From NCBI GenBank assembly GCA_963703655.1, contig CAVPFA010000003.1, forward strand, positions 1,240,001 to 1,304,000: a DNA stretch of 64,000 nucleotides, read 5' to 3'. Source of the DNA: CAVPFA01 sp963703655 (GTDB taxonomy: Bacteria > Actinomycetota > Acidimicrobiia > Acidimicrobiales > Bog-793). Below, piece after piece: positions 26,441-35,172 of the stretch (its first letter is position 1; every line of letters starts with the position of its first letter). The notes under the pieces were generated by a model. The model had not been told where the DNA came from. It saw nothing but the letters and a program-made list of their open reading frames with translations, and searched no databases. Both the position numbers and the translations under genes were made by a program.

Positions 26441-27436
26441 GTCACGGATTGGAACTAACAATTGTGCATGCGGCTAGGCCACCTCCCGGTCGTCCGGGTG
26501 CTAACCGTGTGTTTTGGTCATCCGGCAACACCGACATCTTCGACGTGCGAGCCAGGTCGTCTCTGACGCAGCTCCCGCGTTGATGAGCGTCGCGACCAAC
26601 CAGGAGGGAATACCACGCTGATGCCCAACGGGTTGCTGTGGGGCTTCTGCGGTATACCGCCACCGTCAGCGCCACTGTCCGCGCTCACGCAGGACCGATG
26701 CGCTAATCTCGGCAGACATCGGTTGAGCGTTCACACACGGACGTTCCCCGGGGGTGTTCAGCGACCTATACCTTTGGACTGAACACTTCTCAGTCACACA
26801 TCTGACGCGGGCCGCCGAACGCGAAAGCCCAGACGAATGAACGTGTGTACCTACCATGCACCCTGCCTTGCCGTCGTGTCCGTTGGACACTTTAGGCTCC
26901 CACACCCCACCCGCACATCGTCAAATAGATGTGGACTGGGGTGTGGTACCAGGCAGGGTGCATGGTAGGTACACAGATAAGAAGAGAACAGAACAGAAGG
27001 AAAACAGAGTGGAAGTTTCAAATGGAATTGGAATGGAAAATTTGTCAAAAAGAAGAAAAGTGAGGGAAGGTTCCAAAATTGAGTTTGGAATTTGGTTTTT
27101 GTCATGTGGTTTTGGTCTCTGGTCTGTCTTTCACTCTCTCCGGCTCGTCACTGAAACATAGATAAGGATCGTCGAGCAGCTCAACGATGATGAGGATGAT
27201 GACCCCCGAGTGTTGACGCTGCTGGCGGCGGCGATGGGCTGACTACGTGTGATTCTGGATCTTGACTTATGTCCGGGAACTGCAGGGGTCTCCTGTGGGT
27301 GGATGCGATTTCTGACCCTGGCAGATGCCGATGACTTCTGCGGCCCTGAAGTGGACTCGCCTTCGGCTCGGGGCCTCCGAAGTCCTCGGAATCTGCCTTC
27401 ACGGGTCAATCGCATTCACCCCCAGGAGGCTTTTTC
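26441..27436. other. Gene-poor stretch with unusual composition and structure
   Basis: I find no convincing gene here. It contains the nested 132-base hairpin (26844-26975), an 8-bp inverted repeat (GTGTTCAG at 26754, CTGAACAC at 26779), a purine-rich, visibly low-G+C tract (about 26,976-27,150) and the leader of the small gene at 27437. The leader shares about 37 bases with the leader of ardC. Confidence 0.55.
26844..26975. repeat. Nested inverted repeat able to form a 132-base hairpin
   Basis: The outer arms (26844-26868 and 26951-26975) are perfect 25-bp complements. A second stem (CCACACCCCA at 26900-26909, TGGGGTGTGG at 26937-26946) and a third (CACATC at 26914-26919, GATGTG at 26928-26933) nest inside with an 8-base loop. 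No open reading frame explains the arms and no target duplication is seen. Confidence 0.92.
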
Positions 27437-27685
27437 ATGACCCGGACAGAAATCAAGCTCCAGAAGATTCAGGACGCTGAGAATCGCCGCCGTCAGCAGC
27501 GTCAACAGATACGAATTGAACGCAAGGTCTCGCAGGTCAGCAGCTTCATCATGGTCTTTGCGGAGCTGCTCGACGATTGGATTCCCTTTGGATTGCCGTC
27601 CAAGGTTGGACGGGCAATCCTCCGGCGACGCATAAAGCGTCGCCTCTGGGGAAAGAGGAGCGTGATGATTGCGCAGCAGCCATAA
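27437..27685 (+). CDS. Small basic hypothetical protein
   Basis: An 82-residue protein with a strong AGGAGG 7 bases before the ATG. It begins with a charged helix (KLQKIQDAENRRRQQRQQIR), then a hydrophobic stretch (VSSFIMVFAELLDDWIPFGL) and a basic end (RRRIKRRLWGKR). I do not recognise it. A terminator-like hairpin overlaps its last codons. The leader resembles that of ardC, which suggests shared control. Confidence 0.6.
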   Translation: MTRTEIKLQKIQDAENRRRQQRQQIRIERKVSQVSSFIMVFAELLDDWIPFGLPSKVGRAILRRRIKRRLWGKRSVMIAQQP

Positions 27686-27705
27686 CTGGCTACTGCGCAA
27701 TCATC
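27664..27705. terminator. Stem-loop at the end of the small basic gene
   Basis: Perfect 13-bp arms (GATGATTGCGCAG at 27664-27676, CTGCGCAATCATC at 27693-27705) enclose the TAA stop of the preceding gene. No T-run follows. Confidence 0.6.
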
Positions 27706-28105
27706 CCGCGGGCGCTCCTCTCCTACGTTCGCTCTCTCCCTCCCGCCGACCTCCACTTCACGTCATTTCCTGACGTCCTGCACTCAACGATCGCCGGGCG
27801 CTGGCAGACGGGTCTCGCGCCTCGTCATCACCGTGAGGCGGGACACGAACTCCGACTCCGAAGAACTCCGGAGGTGGATCTGTGAACCACCACGCGTCCT
27901 GCCTGGTACCAAGACCCGATCGGTGATTGCCCCACGACTCTGCCATGGCACGCGCGCGGGACCAGGCCCGGTCGCTCCTTCTGATCAAGCCGCTTCGGGC
28001 TCCTCCTCTTCGTTCCGGCCCTTCGGGTGACAGCGCGACCGCTCCTGGTCTGTCTGCACCCAAGGGGTGCTTGTCGCACCCCACCTTCACACAGGAGACA
28101 CGGAC
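27706..28105. other. Leader region upstream of the DUF2958 gene
   Basis: No supported gene. It holds a small palindrome (ACGTCA-TTTCC-TGACGT, 27760-27776) and, close to the start codon, a 7-bp hairpin GGGGTGC-TTGTC-GCACCCC (28064-28082) just ahead of the AGGAGA ribosome-binding site. The hairpin could modulate initiation. Confidence 0.5.
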
Positions 28106-28447
28106 ATGATCGAAGTAACCAGCACGTTTCAGAGGCGACCCGCCTATCGGTACATCCGCAGGACCGACAACCTCCCGACGTACGCGCAGCTCGGCGACAA
28201 GAGCTTCGATGACATCGTCGCCAGAGTTCGGCTGTTCAACCCGACGGGCGCCGGCACGTGGCACGTCGCCGCCTACGACCCCGACACAATGATCGCCTGG
28301 GGCGTGGCCGAGATTCACTGCGCCGAGGTTGGCTCGTTCAGCATGCGCGAGCTTCTCGACTTCCGGGGTATCTTCCGTCTTCCCATCGAGCGGGACCTCC
28401 ACTACCGGCCGGCAACCATCGCCGCTGTGCTCGCAGGTGCACGGTGA
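28106..28447 (+). CDS. DUF2958-family protein
   Basis: The 113-residue protein matches the DUF2958 pattern: LPTYAQLGDKSFDDIVARVR, a GTWHVAAYDPDTMIAWGV strand region and the end RGIFRLPIERDLHYRPATI. The family is common on plasmids and integrative elements near conjugation and ssDNA functions, and its role is unknown. AGGAGA precedes the ATG. The next gene starts within its stop codon. Confidence 0.8.
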   Translation: MIEVTSTFQRRPAYRYIRRTDNLPTYAQLGDKSFDDIVARVRLFNPTGAGTWHVAAYDPDTMIAWGVAEIHCAEVGSFSMRELLDFRGIFRLPIERDLHYRPATIAAVLAGAR

Positions 28448-28845
28448 TGGCGTGGCCGCCGCTGAGCGAACGAGCCTTCGCCGTTGCCCGCTCGCGAGGG
28501 GAACGCGCGGAACCCCTGCGTCACAGCAGGACCATCAGCGCCGGGGACGCCGCCGAGTGGGATCGCCACTACCGCATCATCCAGCGCTGCGAGGAACTCG
28601 CTCTCCACTTCCGCGACCGTCACGATGCAATTACCGCGCCGGAATCGTCGACCATGTACCGCGTGATGTTCGAGGACCGCGCCCTCGAACCCATCGACGA
28701 TTACGACGTCTACGCCACAAGAGGCGAAGCGCTCGCCACCTTCGAGGATGCCGTCGCCGATCCGCTCCCCGGCCTCGGCAGCGTTTACGTCATCGAGGAC
28801 GACGGCCACGACGAGCGCGTGATCGAGGCCCGCTACTTCTTCTGA
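28447..28845 (+). CDS. Hypothetical island protein
   Basis: A 132-residue protein I do not recognise. Its ATG overlaps the DUF2958 stop. The N-terminal half is charged and helical (DAAEWDRHYRIIQRCEELAL). The C-terminal half is acidic with a strand-rich look (DYDVYATRGEALATFEDAV, GSVYVIEDDGHDERVIEARY). Co-translation with DUF2958 suggests a joint role in element maintenance or transfer. Confidence 0.65.
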   Translation: MAWPPLSERAFAVARSRGERAEPLRHSRTISAGDAAEWDRHYRIIQRCEELALHFRDRHDAITAPESSTMYRVMFEDRALEPIDDYDVYATRGEALATFEDAVADPLPGLGSVYVIEDDGHDERVIEARYFF

Positions 28846-28984
28846 CACCGGCTGGCAGCGCCTGCCCGGGCGTCGCCTGCCGTGCTCGTTCTCCGGACGC
28901 CTCCCGGTCTACTCGGGAGCGGGAGGCGCCCTTTCCACGGCCGGCGTTCGTAACGCTGAGGCGTCACGACGCCACGTCTACAAC

Positions 28985-29860
28985 ATGAGCCGCGCACTAG
29001 CCGGGCAGCCGCACCGCCATCCTCACACCTCACTGCTCCTCCGGAGCATGGCGCCGGCTGACGTGGTGGAATGGAGTTCAGTGCCCTTGCGGCGTGCCGT
29101 CAACGGGGCGGGCGTGCCGAGCCGCCAGGACAGTGGTCCCGAGGCACGCGGGGCCGGCAACAACGGCTCGCCTCCGCCGCCAGGCCGCCGCGTCCGCCCG
29201 CCGGGGCGCTCCGGTCCTGTCGTGACTGACCGCGACCGCTCGATCCTCCAGTGGGTCGGCCGGCACGGTGTCGTCACGCCGGCCCAGGTTGCCGCCCACT
29301 TCTTCGCACGCGACGGCGGCACCGTTGGCGAGTGGGCCGCATACCGGCGGCTGCGCAAGTTGGAGCAGATGGGAATGCTCCGGCGTGACCGCACCTTCTG
29401 GCGTGAAGCCATGGTGCTCCGGCTGACGACCGACGGCGCTCGCTTCGCCGATGTCGACGTGCGCCCCGCTCGCCTCGTGCTCTCGGAAATCCGCCACTCG
29501 CTCGCCGTTGTCGACCTCCTCGAATCGCTCCTCGCACAGGACCCCAACGGAATGGCCCTCGTCACCGAGCGCGAGATCCGTGTGGGGCGCCGTCGCGACC
29601 TCCGGGCCGATCCGACCCGGATCGGCACCGGCCGCATTCCTGATGCCGAGCTGCATCACGATGGCCAGCGCATCGCTGTTGAACTCGACCTCACGCCAAA
29701 GCGCAGCGCCATGTACGAGGACATCCTCAACAGCTACATGACTCAGCGATATGACGCCGTCTGGTGGTACGTGCCGGCGCGAGTGGTCCCCCGCCTGCAG
29801 GGCATCGTCGACGCCATCCAGGCTGATGACATCGTCAGCGTCGAGCCGTGGGAGGGGTGA
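28985..29860 (+). CDS. Replication-relaxation family protein
   Basis: A 291-residue protein with a disordered N-terminus of about 75 residues, then a winged-helix/relaxase-like region: TDRDRSILQWVGRHGVVTPA, RRLRKLEQMGMLRRDRTFWR, and the acidic DAELHHDGQRIAVELDLTPK followed by WYVPARVV. This corresponds to the replication-relaxation protein family of actinobacterial plasmids and ICEs, thought to act at the transfer or replication origin. It lies 18 bases before the VirD4-like ATPase gene, consistent with a DNA-processing pair. An ATG at 29,048 is an alternative start. Confidence 0.8.
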   Translation: MSRALAGQPHRHPHTSLLLRSMAPADVVEWSSVPLRRAVNGAGVPSRQDSGPEARGAGNNGSPPPPGRRVRPPGRSGPVVTDRDRSILQWVGRHGVVTPAQVAAHFFARDGGTVGEWAAYRRLRKLEQMGMLRRDRTFWREAMVLRLTTDGARFADVDVRPARLVLSEIRHSLAVVDLLESLLAQDPNGMALVTEREIRVGRRRDLRADPTRIGTGRIPDAELHHDGQRIAVELDLTPKRSAMYEDILNSYMTQRYDAVWWYVPARVVPRLQGIVDAIQADDIVSVEPWEG

Positions 29861-29878
29861 TGTGAGTGCCCGACCGAC

Positions 29879-31591
29879 GTGAGCACGTTCGACAAGTCCC
29901 ACGCAACTGTCCCGCTCCAGAACTGGTACCAGAAAGAGGCGGACGGGCTGTACGCGCTCGCCATCCTTGGTGGCCTCGCCTTTCCGGGCGCCCTGTGCGG
30001 CGCACTGATCGCCGGGGCGATCTGGAGCGCAACGCGAGAACCCCTCATCCACCGACTCCTGATTGCGGTGCTCGGCGCGGCGACCGCCTTCGTCCTCAGC
30101 GGAGTTATCCCCGGGTGGCTCGGCCAGGTTGCCCTCGCCGCCCTGGCGGATCAAAGCACCTCGGCCCTGTCCCCGGACCTGTTGGTGAGAAGTGTGCTGA
30201 CGGAGATGCTGCTCGGTCCGGCACTTGTGCTGACCCTCCAGCTTGCGCACGATCTGCGCCTGCGAACAGCACTCGGAGAGGTCGCCGATGAGCACGCACA
30301 AACGATGAAGCGGTCGAAGGCCATGCGAGCCGGCTGGACCGGCCCCCAGCCAGGCTCCGCCGCCGTGGATCAGTGGGTCAACCCCGCCGGCAAGATCCGT
30401 CTCGGCCTGGACGAATCACGCCGCCCCTTCGACCTCGACATCTCCGAGATCGCGCAGCATGTCTCTGTCCCCGGTGCAACCGGGAGCGGCAAGACGACGA
30501 CTCTCATGCGCGTCGCTCGCGGTGCACTCGCGAATGGGCACGGCGCCATCATCGTTGACTGCAAAGGTGTCGGGCTCGCGCCCCACGCTCGCCGGCTTGC
30601 CGCTGCGTTCGGGCTCCCGTTCTACGTCGTCGATCCTGACGACGCCGGCACCCTCGGGTATGACCCGTGTTCGGGTGACGCGGCTCACGTCGCCAACAAA
30701 ATCGTGGGTGCATTCACGTTCTCCGCAGAAGCGGAGATCTACAAGTCGGTCGCGATGGAGATCATCCCGGTCATCGTCCGCGCCCTGATTGCTGCCGGCC
30801 AGGCCGTCACGCTCGACACGATCTATGACGCTCTCGGAAAGGGAGGACTCGCCCGCCTCGGTCGCACGGCCGGCGCCGAGGAGTACCGCGACCGGCTCCA
30901 GGCCCTCGAAACCGGTGGTGGTGTCGGAGCCGCGGGCTACACAGGGTTGCAACGCCGCCTCGGCGCTCTCATGGAAGGCAAGTTCGGCGCGCTGTTCCGG
31001 CAGCACCCGGCACTCGACTGGGACGCCGTGACGTCGACACCGTGCGTCACGTACTTCTCCCTCAGCGCCACGGCAGCGAGCGAGGATGTCGAACTCTTCG
31101 GGCGGGTCGTCACCCAGGACCTCAAGCAGCTCTGCGACGCGCGCCTGCGAGCCCTCCAGGCAGGCGCCGCGCTCGTGCCCGTCCTCATCATGTACGACGA
31201 GTTCGCCGCCCTGCGCGAGCCAACCCAGATCAGTGATCTCCTGCTCCAGGCTCGCCAGGCGAAGATGCCGGTCGTCGTCTCCACCCAGTACATCCCCGAG
31301 GAACTGCCCATCCGCACACCGGTCCTCCAGGCCGGAGTGCTGATCTGTCACCGGGTCGGTTCTGAGGACGCGAACGCCCTCGCCGCCGAGATGGGGACCC
31401 ACGAGACGCCGAAGCTCACCAGCCAGATCAATTTCGAGACCGGTGAGAGCGAGCTCGGGTCGCTCCGCAAGGTCGACGATTTCAACGTTCACCCGAACGT
31501 GCTCCGTGAACTTGGCGTTGGCTATACCGCCGTGTATGCGCGGGGCTCCAACCGGCGGGGCGTTGTGCACATTCACAAGGACGAAGACTGA
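29879..31591 (+). CDS. VirD4/TraD-like coupling ATPase
   Basis: A 570-residue P-loop ATPase with three or four membrane segments in the first 130 residues. Walker A is GATGSGKTTT near 199-208, followed by AIIVDCKGVG. Walker B is LIMYDEFAAL near 436-445. The end (GVVHIHKDED) is short and charged. It would recruit element DNA to a transfer channel. It differs clearly from the backbone TraG-like protein. The GTG start follows the replication-relaxation gene, and the M48 gene follows after 11 bases, so the three are probably one operon. Confidence 0.86.
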   Translation: MSTFDKSHATVPLQNWYQKEADGLYALAILGGLAFPGALCGALIAGAIWSATREPLIHRLLIAVLGAATAFVLSGVIPGWLGQVALAALADQSTSALSPDLLVRSVLTEMLLGPALVLTLQLAHDLRLRTALGEVADEHAQTMKRSKAMRAGWTGPQPGSAAVDQWVNPAGKIRLGLDESRRPFDLDISEIAQHVSVPGATGSGKTTTLMRVARGALANGHGAIIVDCKGVGLAPHARRLAAAFGLPFYVVDPDDAGTLGYDPCSGDAAHVANKIVGAFTFSAEAEIYKSVAMEIIPVIVRALIAAGQAVTLDTIYDALGKGGLARLGRTAGAEEYRDRLQALETGGGVGAAGYTGLQRRLGALMEGKFGALFRQHPALDWDAVTSTPCVTYFSLSATAASEDVELFGRVVTQDLKQLCDARLRALQAGAALVPVLIMYDEFAALREPTQISDLLLQARQAKMPVVVSTQYIPEELPIRTPVLQAGVLICHRVGSEDANALAAEMGTHETPKLTSQINFETGESELGSLRKVDDFNVHPNVLRELGVGYTAVYARGSNRRGVVHIHKDED

Positions 31592-31602
31592 CGGGAGGCC
31601 GC

Positions 31603-33667
31603 GTGCCGCCGAATGATTCAGACAGTCCTGGCCAGAACCAACCACCACGGCGCACACGGACCAAGCCGTTGCGGCCGCCCCGGCCGAAGGCGGCGACCAC
31701 GGAGACGGCCACGGAGCAAGCGGCGGATGCAACCGCCGCTTCTCCGTCCGTTGAGCAAGCCGCGCCCCCGGCGCCGGCACCTCCCGTCCCGCCGGAACCG
31801 GAAAGGATCGCGATCCCGCTGCCTCCGGTGCCTCCCGCCGCTCCGGCACCGGGCAAGGTCGCGATTCCGCTGCCTGCCGCACCGCCGACGCCGGGCGCAG
31901 CGGGCGCCGCGACCACAGCCCAGCCGGCAGCCGCCGAAGTTCCGGAGGAGAGCAAGCCGCCCCGTGGTCCGCTGCCTCCGGGAGTGCCACCTGTGTACGA
32001 CAACGAGTTCTTCTGGTTCTTCAACGGCTTCATGCGCCAACCGTGGGGGACGCTCGTGGCGATTCTCGCCGGGTGGACCGGGCTCGTCATTGCCCTGTGG
32101 GCGGCAGCACTCGGCCTCGTGCTCGGCATCTTCCTTGCGCTCGGTGCCTTTGCCGCCACCTCGTTCGTTCACACCCTCTTCCACGCTGGCGCAGGTGAAT
32201 CGCTGACGTTCGTCGGCGTCGTCACGGGCGCGCTGGCCGGAGCCGGCGGGAGCTTCGTCGCTGTGTACGGCCACGCGCTATTCGGCAGCCCAGGCCATGT
32301 GCTGGTGTCCCTGGCGTCGGGCGCCGTCCTCGCCATCGTCATCGTCGTCGTGATCGCCACCTTCGAGGGAGACCTTCTCCGCCTGCGTGGATACCGGCGG
32401 CTCACCCGCGACGAGGTTCGCCGGATATCGCCCCTTCTCCAGCAGATCGGGGTCGAGATGAACCTTCGCGACACGCCCCGCTTCGCGATGGCCGACCTGC
32501 CGGTGCCGAACGCGTGGACGCACATGCGTCACATCGTCCTGTCCACTGCCCTGCTGGAAACGCTCAACGACGCCGAACTCGCAGCGGTCCTGGAGCACGA
32601 GATGTATCACTGGCGCTATGCACACTCCGTCGGTCAGCACTTCGTATGGGCGTGTGCCTGGCCGATCGCCGTCCTCTACAACCTCGGCATGAGGCTCAGC
32701 GGCTATTCGGTCGAGGTCCAGGCGGGCGGCAGGTCCATAGGCCGGGGAATCGTCCCGTTCCTCGCCTGGTGCCTTCTCTGGCCATCGTGGATCCTGACCC
32801 GCCTGCTCATCGTTCCCGCCGTCGCCGCCCGGACGCGTCGGCAGGAGTACGAGGCAGACGCCGCCGCTGCTGAGAACAACCGGGGACCGGCCCTCATCTC
32901 TGCCTTGAAGAAGCTCTCGGCTTTCGAGTGCGGCCGGACCGGCTGGGAGGCGGCGCTCTCTGCGACCCATCCCCCGACCGCGCTGCGCATCGAGAGACTG
33001 CAACCGGCAAGTGCCGACGACGCCGACTACCAGGAGCCGGAGTTGGGCGTCGCCCAGCCGGCCGCCATTGGCGAGCTGGCGGTCCTGGCCGTCATGGCGA
33101 TCGGTGTCGTCCTCATCTGGGGCGCCGCCATCAACGCCAGCCGTGCCCCGAAGCCTGCAACGGTCGTGCCAACTCCATCAGGGGCAACCACCATTCCGCC
33201 GGGCACCGCTCCGGCGAACAATGCATCGGCATTGCACAAGAGCGCAGAGCACGCGGCCGCCGCCTTCGCGTCGGCCTACTTCGGCAGCGTCTTCACGCAG
33301 AGCGGATACCAACAGGTCATCGCGAACGTACGCAGCACCCGGGCGAGAAAGCGCGATGGTCGCGAAGGCAAATGCTGCGTGGGGTGCGGTCGCAAGAGGT
33401 GCGCTCAACAAGACAGTGTCGAGCAACGCGACGCCCATCGGATGCCGCTACCTTGGCGGCACCGCTGCGTCGACACTTGTCGCCGTGCGCGTCGACTGGG
33501 TCTACTCCATCAGCGGCACCGTCTATCAGTATTGGTTCACACCGACGATTCCGCTTGTGCTCGTCGGCACAACGTTCCGGCCGGCGGACGTTCCCGCCGC
33601 ACCGAACTATTCCGCTCCCGACGTCAACGTTCCATCGGTTCCCGCTGGTTTCCAAACATGCCCGTAA
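31603..33667 (+). CDS. M48-family membrane metalloprotease, frameshifted near the end
   Basis: The protein begins with about 125 Pro/Ala-rich residues, then at least four membrane helices and an M48 (HtpX/Ste24-like) catalytic domain with HEMYH in VLEHEMYHWRYAHS near residue 333 and the third-ligand Glu in RRQEYEADAAAAENN. After another helix (LAVLAVMAIGVVLIWGAAI) the reading is good to VIANVRSTRA (about 33,340). The frame starting there turns into Cys/Arg-rich nonsense, while the next frame continues SAMVAKANAAWGAVARGALN to the stop at 33667. Removing one A from AAA near 33,348 restores one protein of about 688 residues. Confidence 0.75.
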
Positions 33668-33745
33668 CCCCTTGTTTTACAAGGGTTTTACCTCGCACGT
33701 TCTGTTTCTTTGTTGCGACACAATTGCAGCCGCAAAACAACGGTC

Positions 33746-34282
33746 ATGGGTCATGCTGGTGTTGCTGTGAACGCCACGCAGGGGGAGGTCAACCTGGGGG
33801 AATCTGAACTCTCGTGCCTGATCGAGATGTTCACGCCACTCGTCTCGCGCATCTGCCGTTCACGTATGTCTGCGACCCGTGGAACCGAGGTCGACGATGC
33901 GATCCAGGACACGTTTGTTCAGCTCCTCGAAGCTGACCGAACTGTCATCCGCAATCTGCCCGCGTGGATTGCCACCGTTGCAATTCACGTCTGCGCTCGT
34001 GCGCACCGCCAGCGGTACCGGATGCAGGAGTTGCCGCTCGACGCCGCGCCTGTACCGGGTCACGGCGTCGATCCCGTCGACGTCGCCGTCGACGACCTGT
34101 GGCTCGACGCGGTTGGTGCGCGCCTGCGCTCCGACGACGAGACACTGCTGCGCCTGGTCTACGTCCACCAGCTTTCGTACGCGCAGGTGGCATCGTGCCT
34201 GCACGTCTCGTCCGGTCATGCACGCGTGCTGTCGTTCCGTGCCCGGCAGCGTGCGCATGCCGTCATCGAGGGACTGCGATGA
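33746..34282 (+). CDS. ECF-type sigma-70 family factor
   Basis: A 178-residue sigma-factor-like protein. Region 2 is recognisable in EVDDAIQDTFVQLLEADRTV and AWIATVAIHVCARAHRQRYR. Region 4 is the HTH LLRLVYVHQLSYAQVASCLH followed by VLSFRARQRAHAVIEGL. No anti-sigma factor motif is adjacent, but the next gene encodes a small membrane protein that starts inside its stop codon, a common place for an anti-sigma partner. It may direct expression of the transfer module. Confidence 0.72.
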   Translation: MGHAGVAVNATQGEVNLGESELSCLIEMFTPLVSRICRSRMSATRGTEVDDAIQDTFVQLLEADRTVIRNLPAWIATVAIHVCARAHRQRYRMQELPLDAAPVPGHGVDPVDVAVDDLWLDAVGARLRSDDETLLRLVYVHQLSYAQVASCLHVSSGHARVLSFRARQRAHAVIEGLR

Positions 34283-34788
34283 CGTCCCGTCACCCGGCTG
34301 CAGCGGCGCGAGTGACGGATGGCGCCCGTCGCCGCGCCACACATGCTCAGAAGGCACCTCCCTCGTCCCTGCTGACGAGGCGGGACCGGATCGCCCTGTC
34401 GGCGCCCGTGCTGTTCATTGGCCGGTGCGTCACTGCCGCAGTCACAACCGCGAGAGGCCGCACGAGCCGTCCGTGGCTTGCAATGGTCGCCGTCCCGCTC
34501 GCGATGTCCGCAACGCTGCCCGTGGGCCTGTGGTGGGCGTGGCCGGCCCTGATCGTCTGCGCGTGGTGGTGGGCTGATCGGGCATACGCATCGAACTGGA
34601 TCGTCGCTGTCGAAGCCGGCATCGTCGGCAGCCAATGGGTCGTCGTCGGCGCCATCGAACTCGGTGAGGAGCCGGTTTCCAGGGGACTCGTCGCGAGTAT
34701 CTGGATCGGCTTCGCCGCCGCCCTTGCTGCTGCCTCAGCCTTCAACCGGCGGCGAGCCAAGAACCTGTCGGGCTATTCCAGGCGCTGA
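34279..34788 (+). CDS. Small membrane protein coupled to the sigma factor
   Basis: The ATG overlaps the sigma-factor stop. The 169-residue protein has a basic N-terminus of about 60 residues, then three or four hydrophobic segments (WLAMVAVPLAMSATLPVGLW, AVEAGIVGSQWVVVGAIEL, LVASIWIGFAAALAAASAF). I see no zinc-binding anti-sigma motif. It could be a transmembrane partner of the sigma factor, but this is inferred from coupling only. Confidence 0.6.
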   Translation: MTSRHPAAAARVTDGARRRATHAQKAPPSSLLTRRDRIALSAPVLFIGRCVTAAVTTARGRTSRPWLAMVAVPLAMSATLPVGLWWAWPALIVCAWWWADRAYASNWIVAVEAGIVGSQWVVVGAIELGEEPVSRGLVASIWIGFAAALAAASAFNRRRAKNLSGYSRR

Positions 34789-34968
34789 CACTGTCGGGGC
34801 AATCGACATCGGACGGTTCTCCTGCCACCGCACGTCCCTCGTTCGCTTCCCGCTGACACCCTCGTCGCACTCGACTCTCGTTGGGTGTCGTGACTGACCA
34901 ACGGCCCTCCCCATCGCACGGCCGCATTGACGCTCAACCCCTAGCAGACTCCTCGCTTGCCACTACAA

Positions 34969-35005
34969 GCCCTGAAGTGCACTCGCTGCGCTCGGGGCTG
35001 TTCCG
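34969..35005. promoter_or_regulatory. Leader segment shared by ardC and the small basic gene
   Basis: These bases resemble 27343-27379. The two share GCCCTGAAGTG, ACTCGC and CTCGGGGC in the same order, each about 60 bases ahead of a strong ribosome-binding site. It may be a common regulatory element of early-expressed island genes. Confidence 0.4.
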
Positions 35006-35064
35006 TTCGCTCGTCCTCTGCTCTCCGGGGTGCGTCGCAACCGCACTCACAAGGAGGACCAGCA

Positions 35065-35160
35065 ATGGCCAGCAACGACCGCAAGAACGAGATCATCGGC
35101 AAACTCACCGATGGCATCGCCCGACTCACCAGCTCCGAGCAGTGGCAGGAGTGGCTTTAA
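35065..35160 (+). pseudogene. ardC: 5' fragment of ardC, cut by a transposon
   Basis: AAGGAGG at 35051-35057 leads into 31 codons (MASNDRKNEIIGKLTDGIAR, then SSEQWQEWL) before a TAA contributed by the inserted element. This is the N-terminal ssDNA-binding segment of ArdC-type antirestriction proteins. The rest of the gene resumes in the correct register at 39620. The gene would protect incoming single-stranded DNA from host restriction during transfer. Confidence 0.85.
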
Positions 35161-35172
35161 GTTACTTGGAAT

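Noticed and set aside
26754..26786. 8-bp inverted repeat as a terminator or operator
   Set aside because: No gene ends or begins here and short repeats of this size are expected by chance. It is noted only as context.
26666..27161. Open frames in the hairpin and purine-rich region
   Set aside because: They are low-complexity translations of the biased tract (Phe/Leu/Pro- or Lys/Glu-rich) with no start signals.
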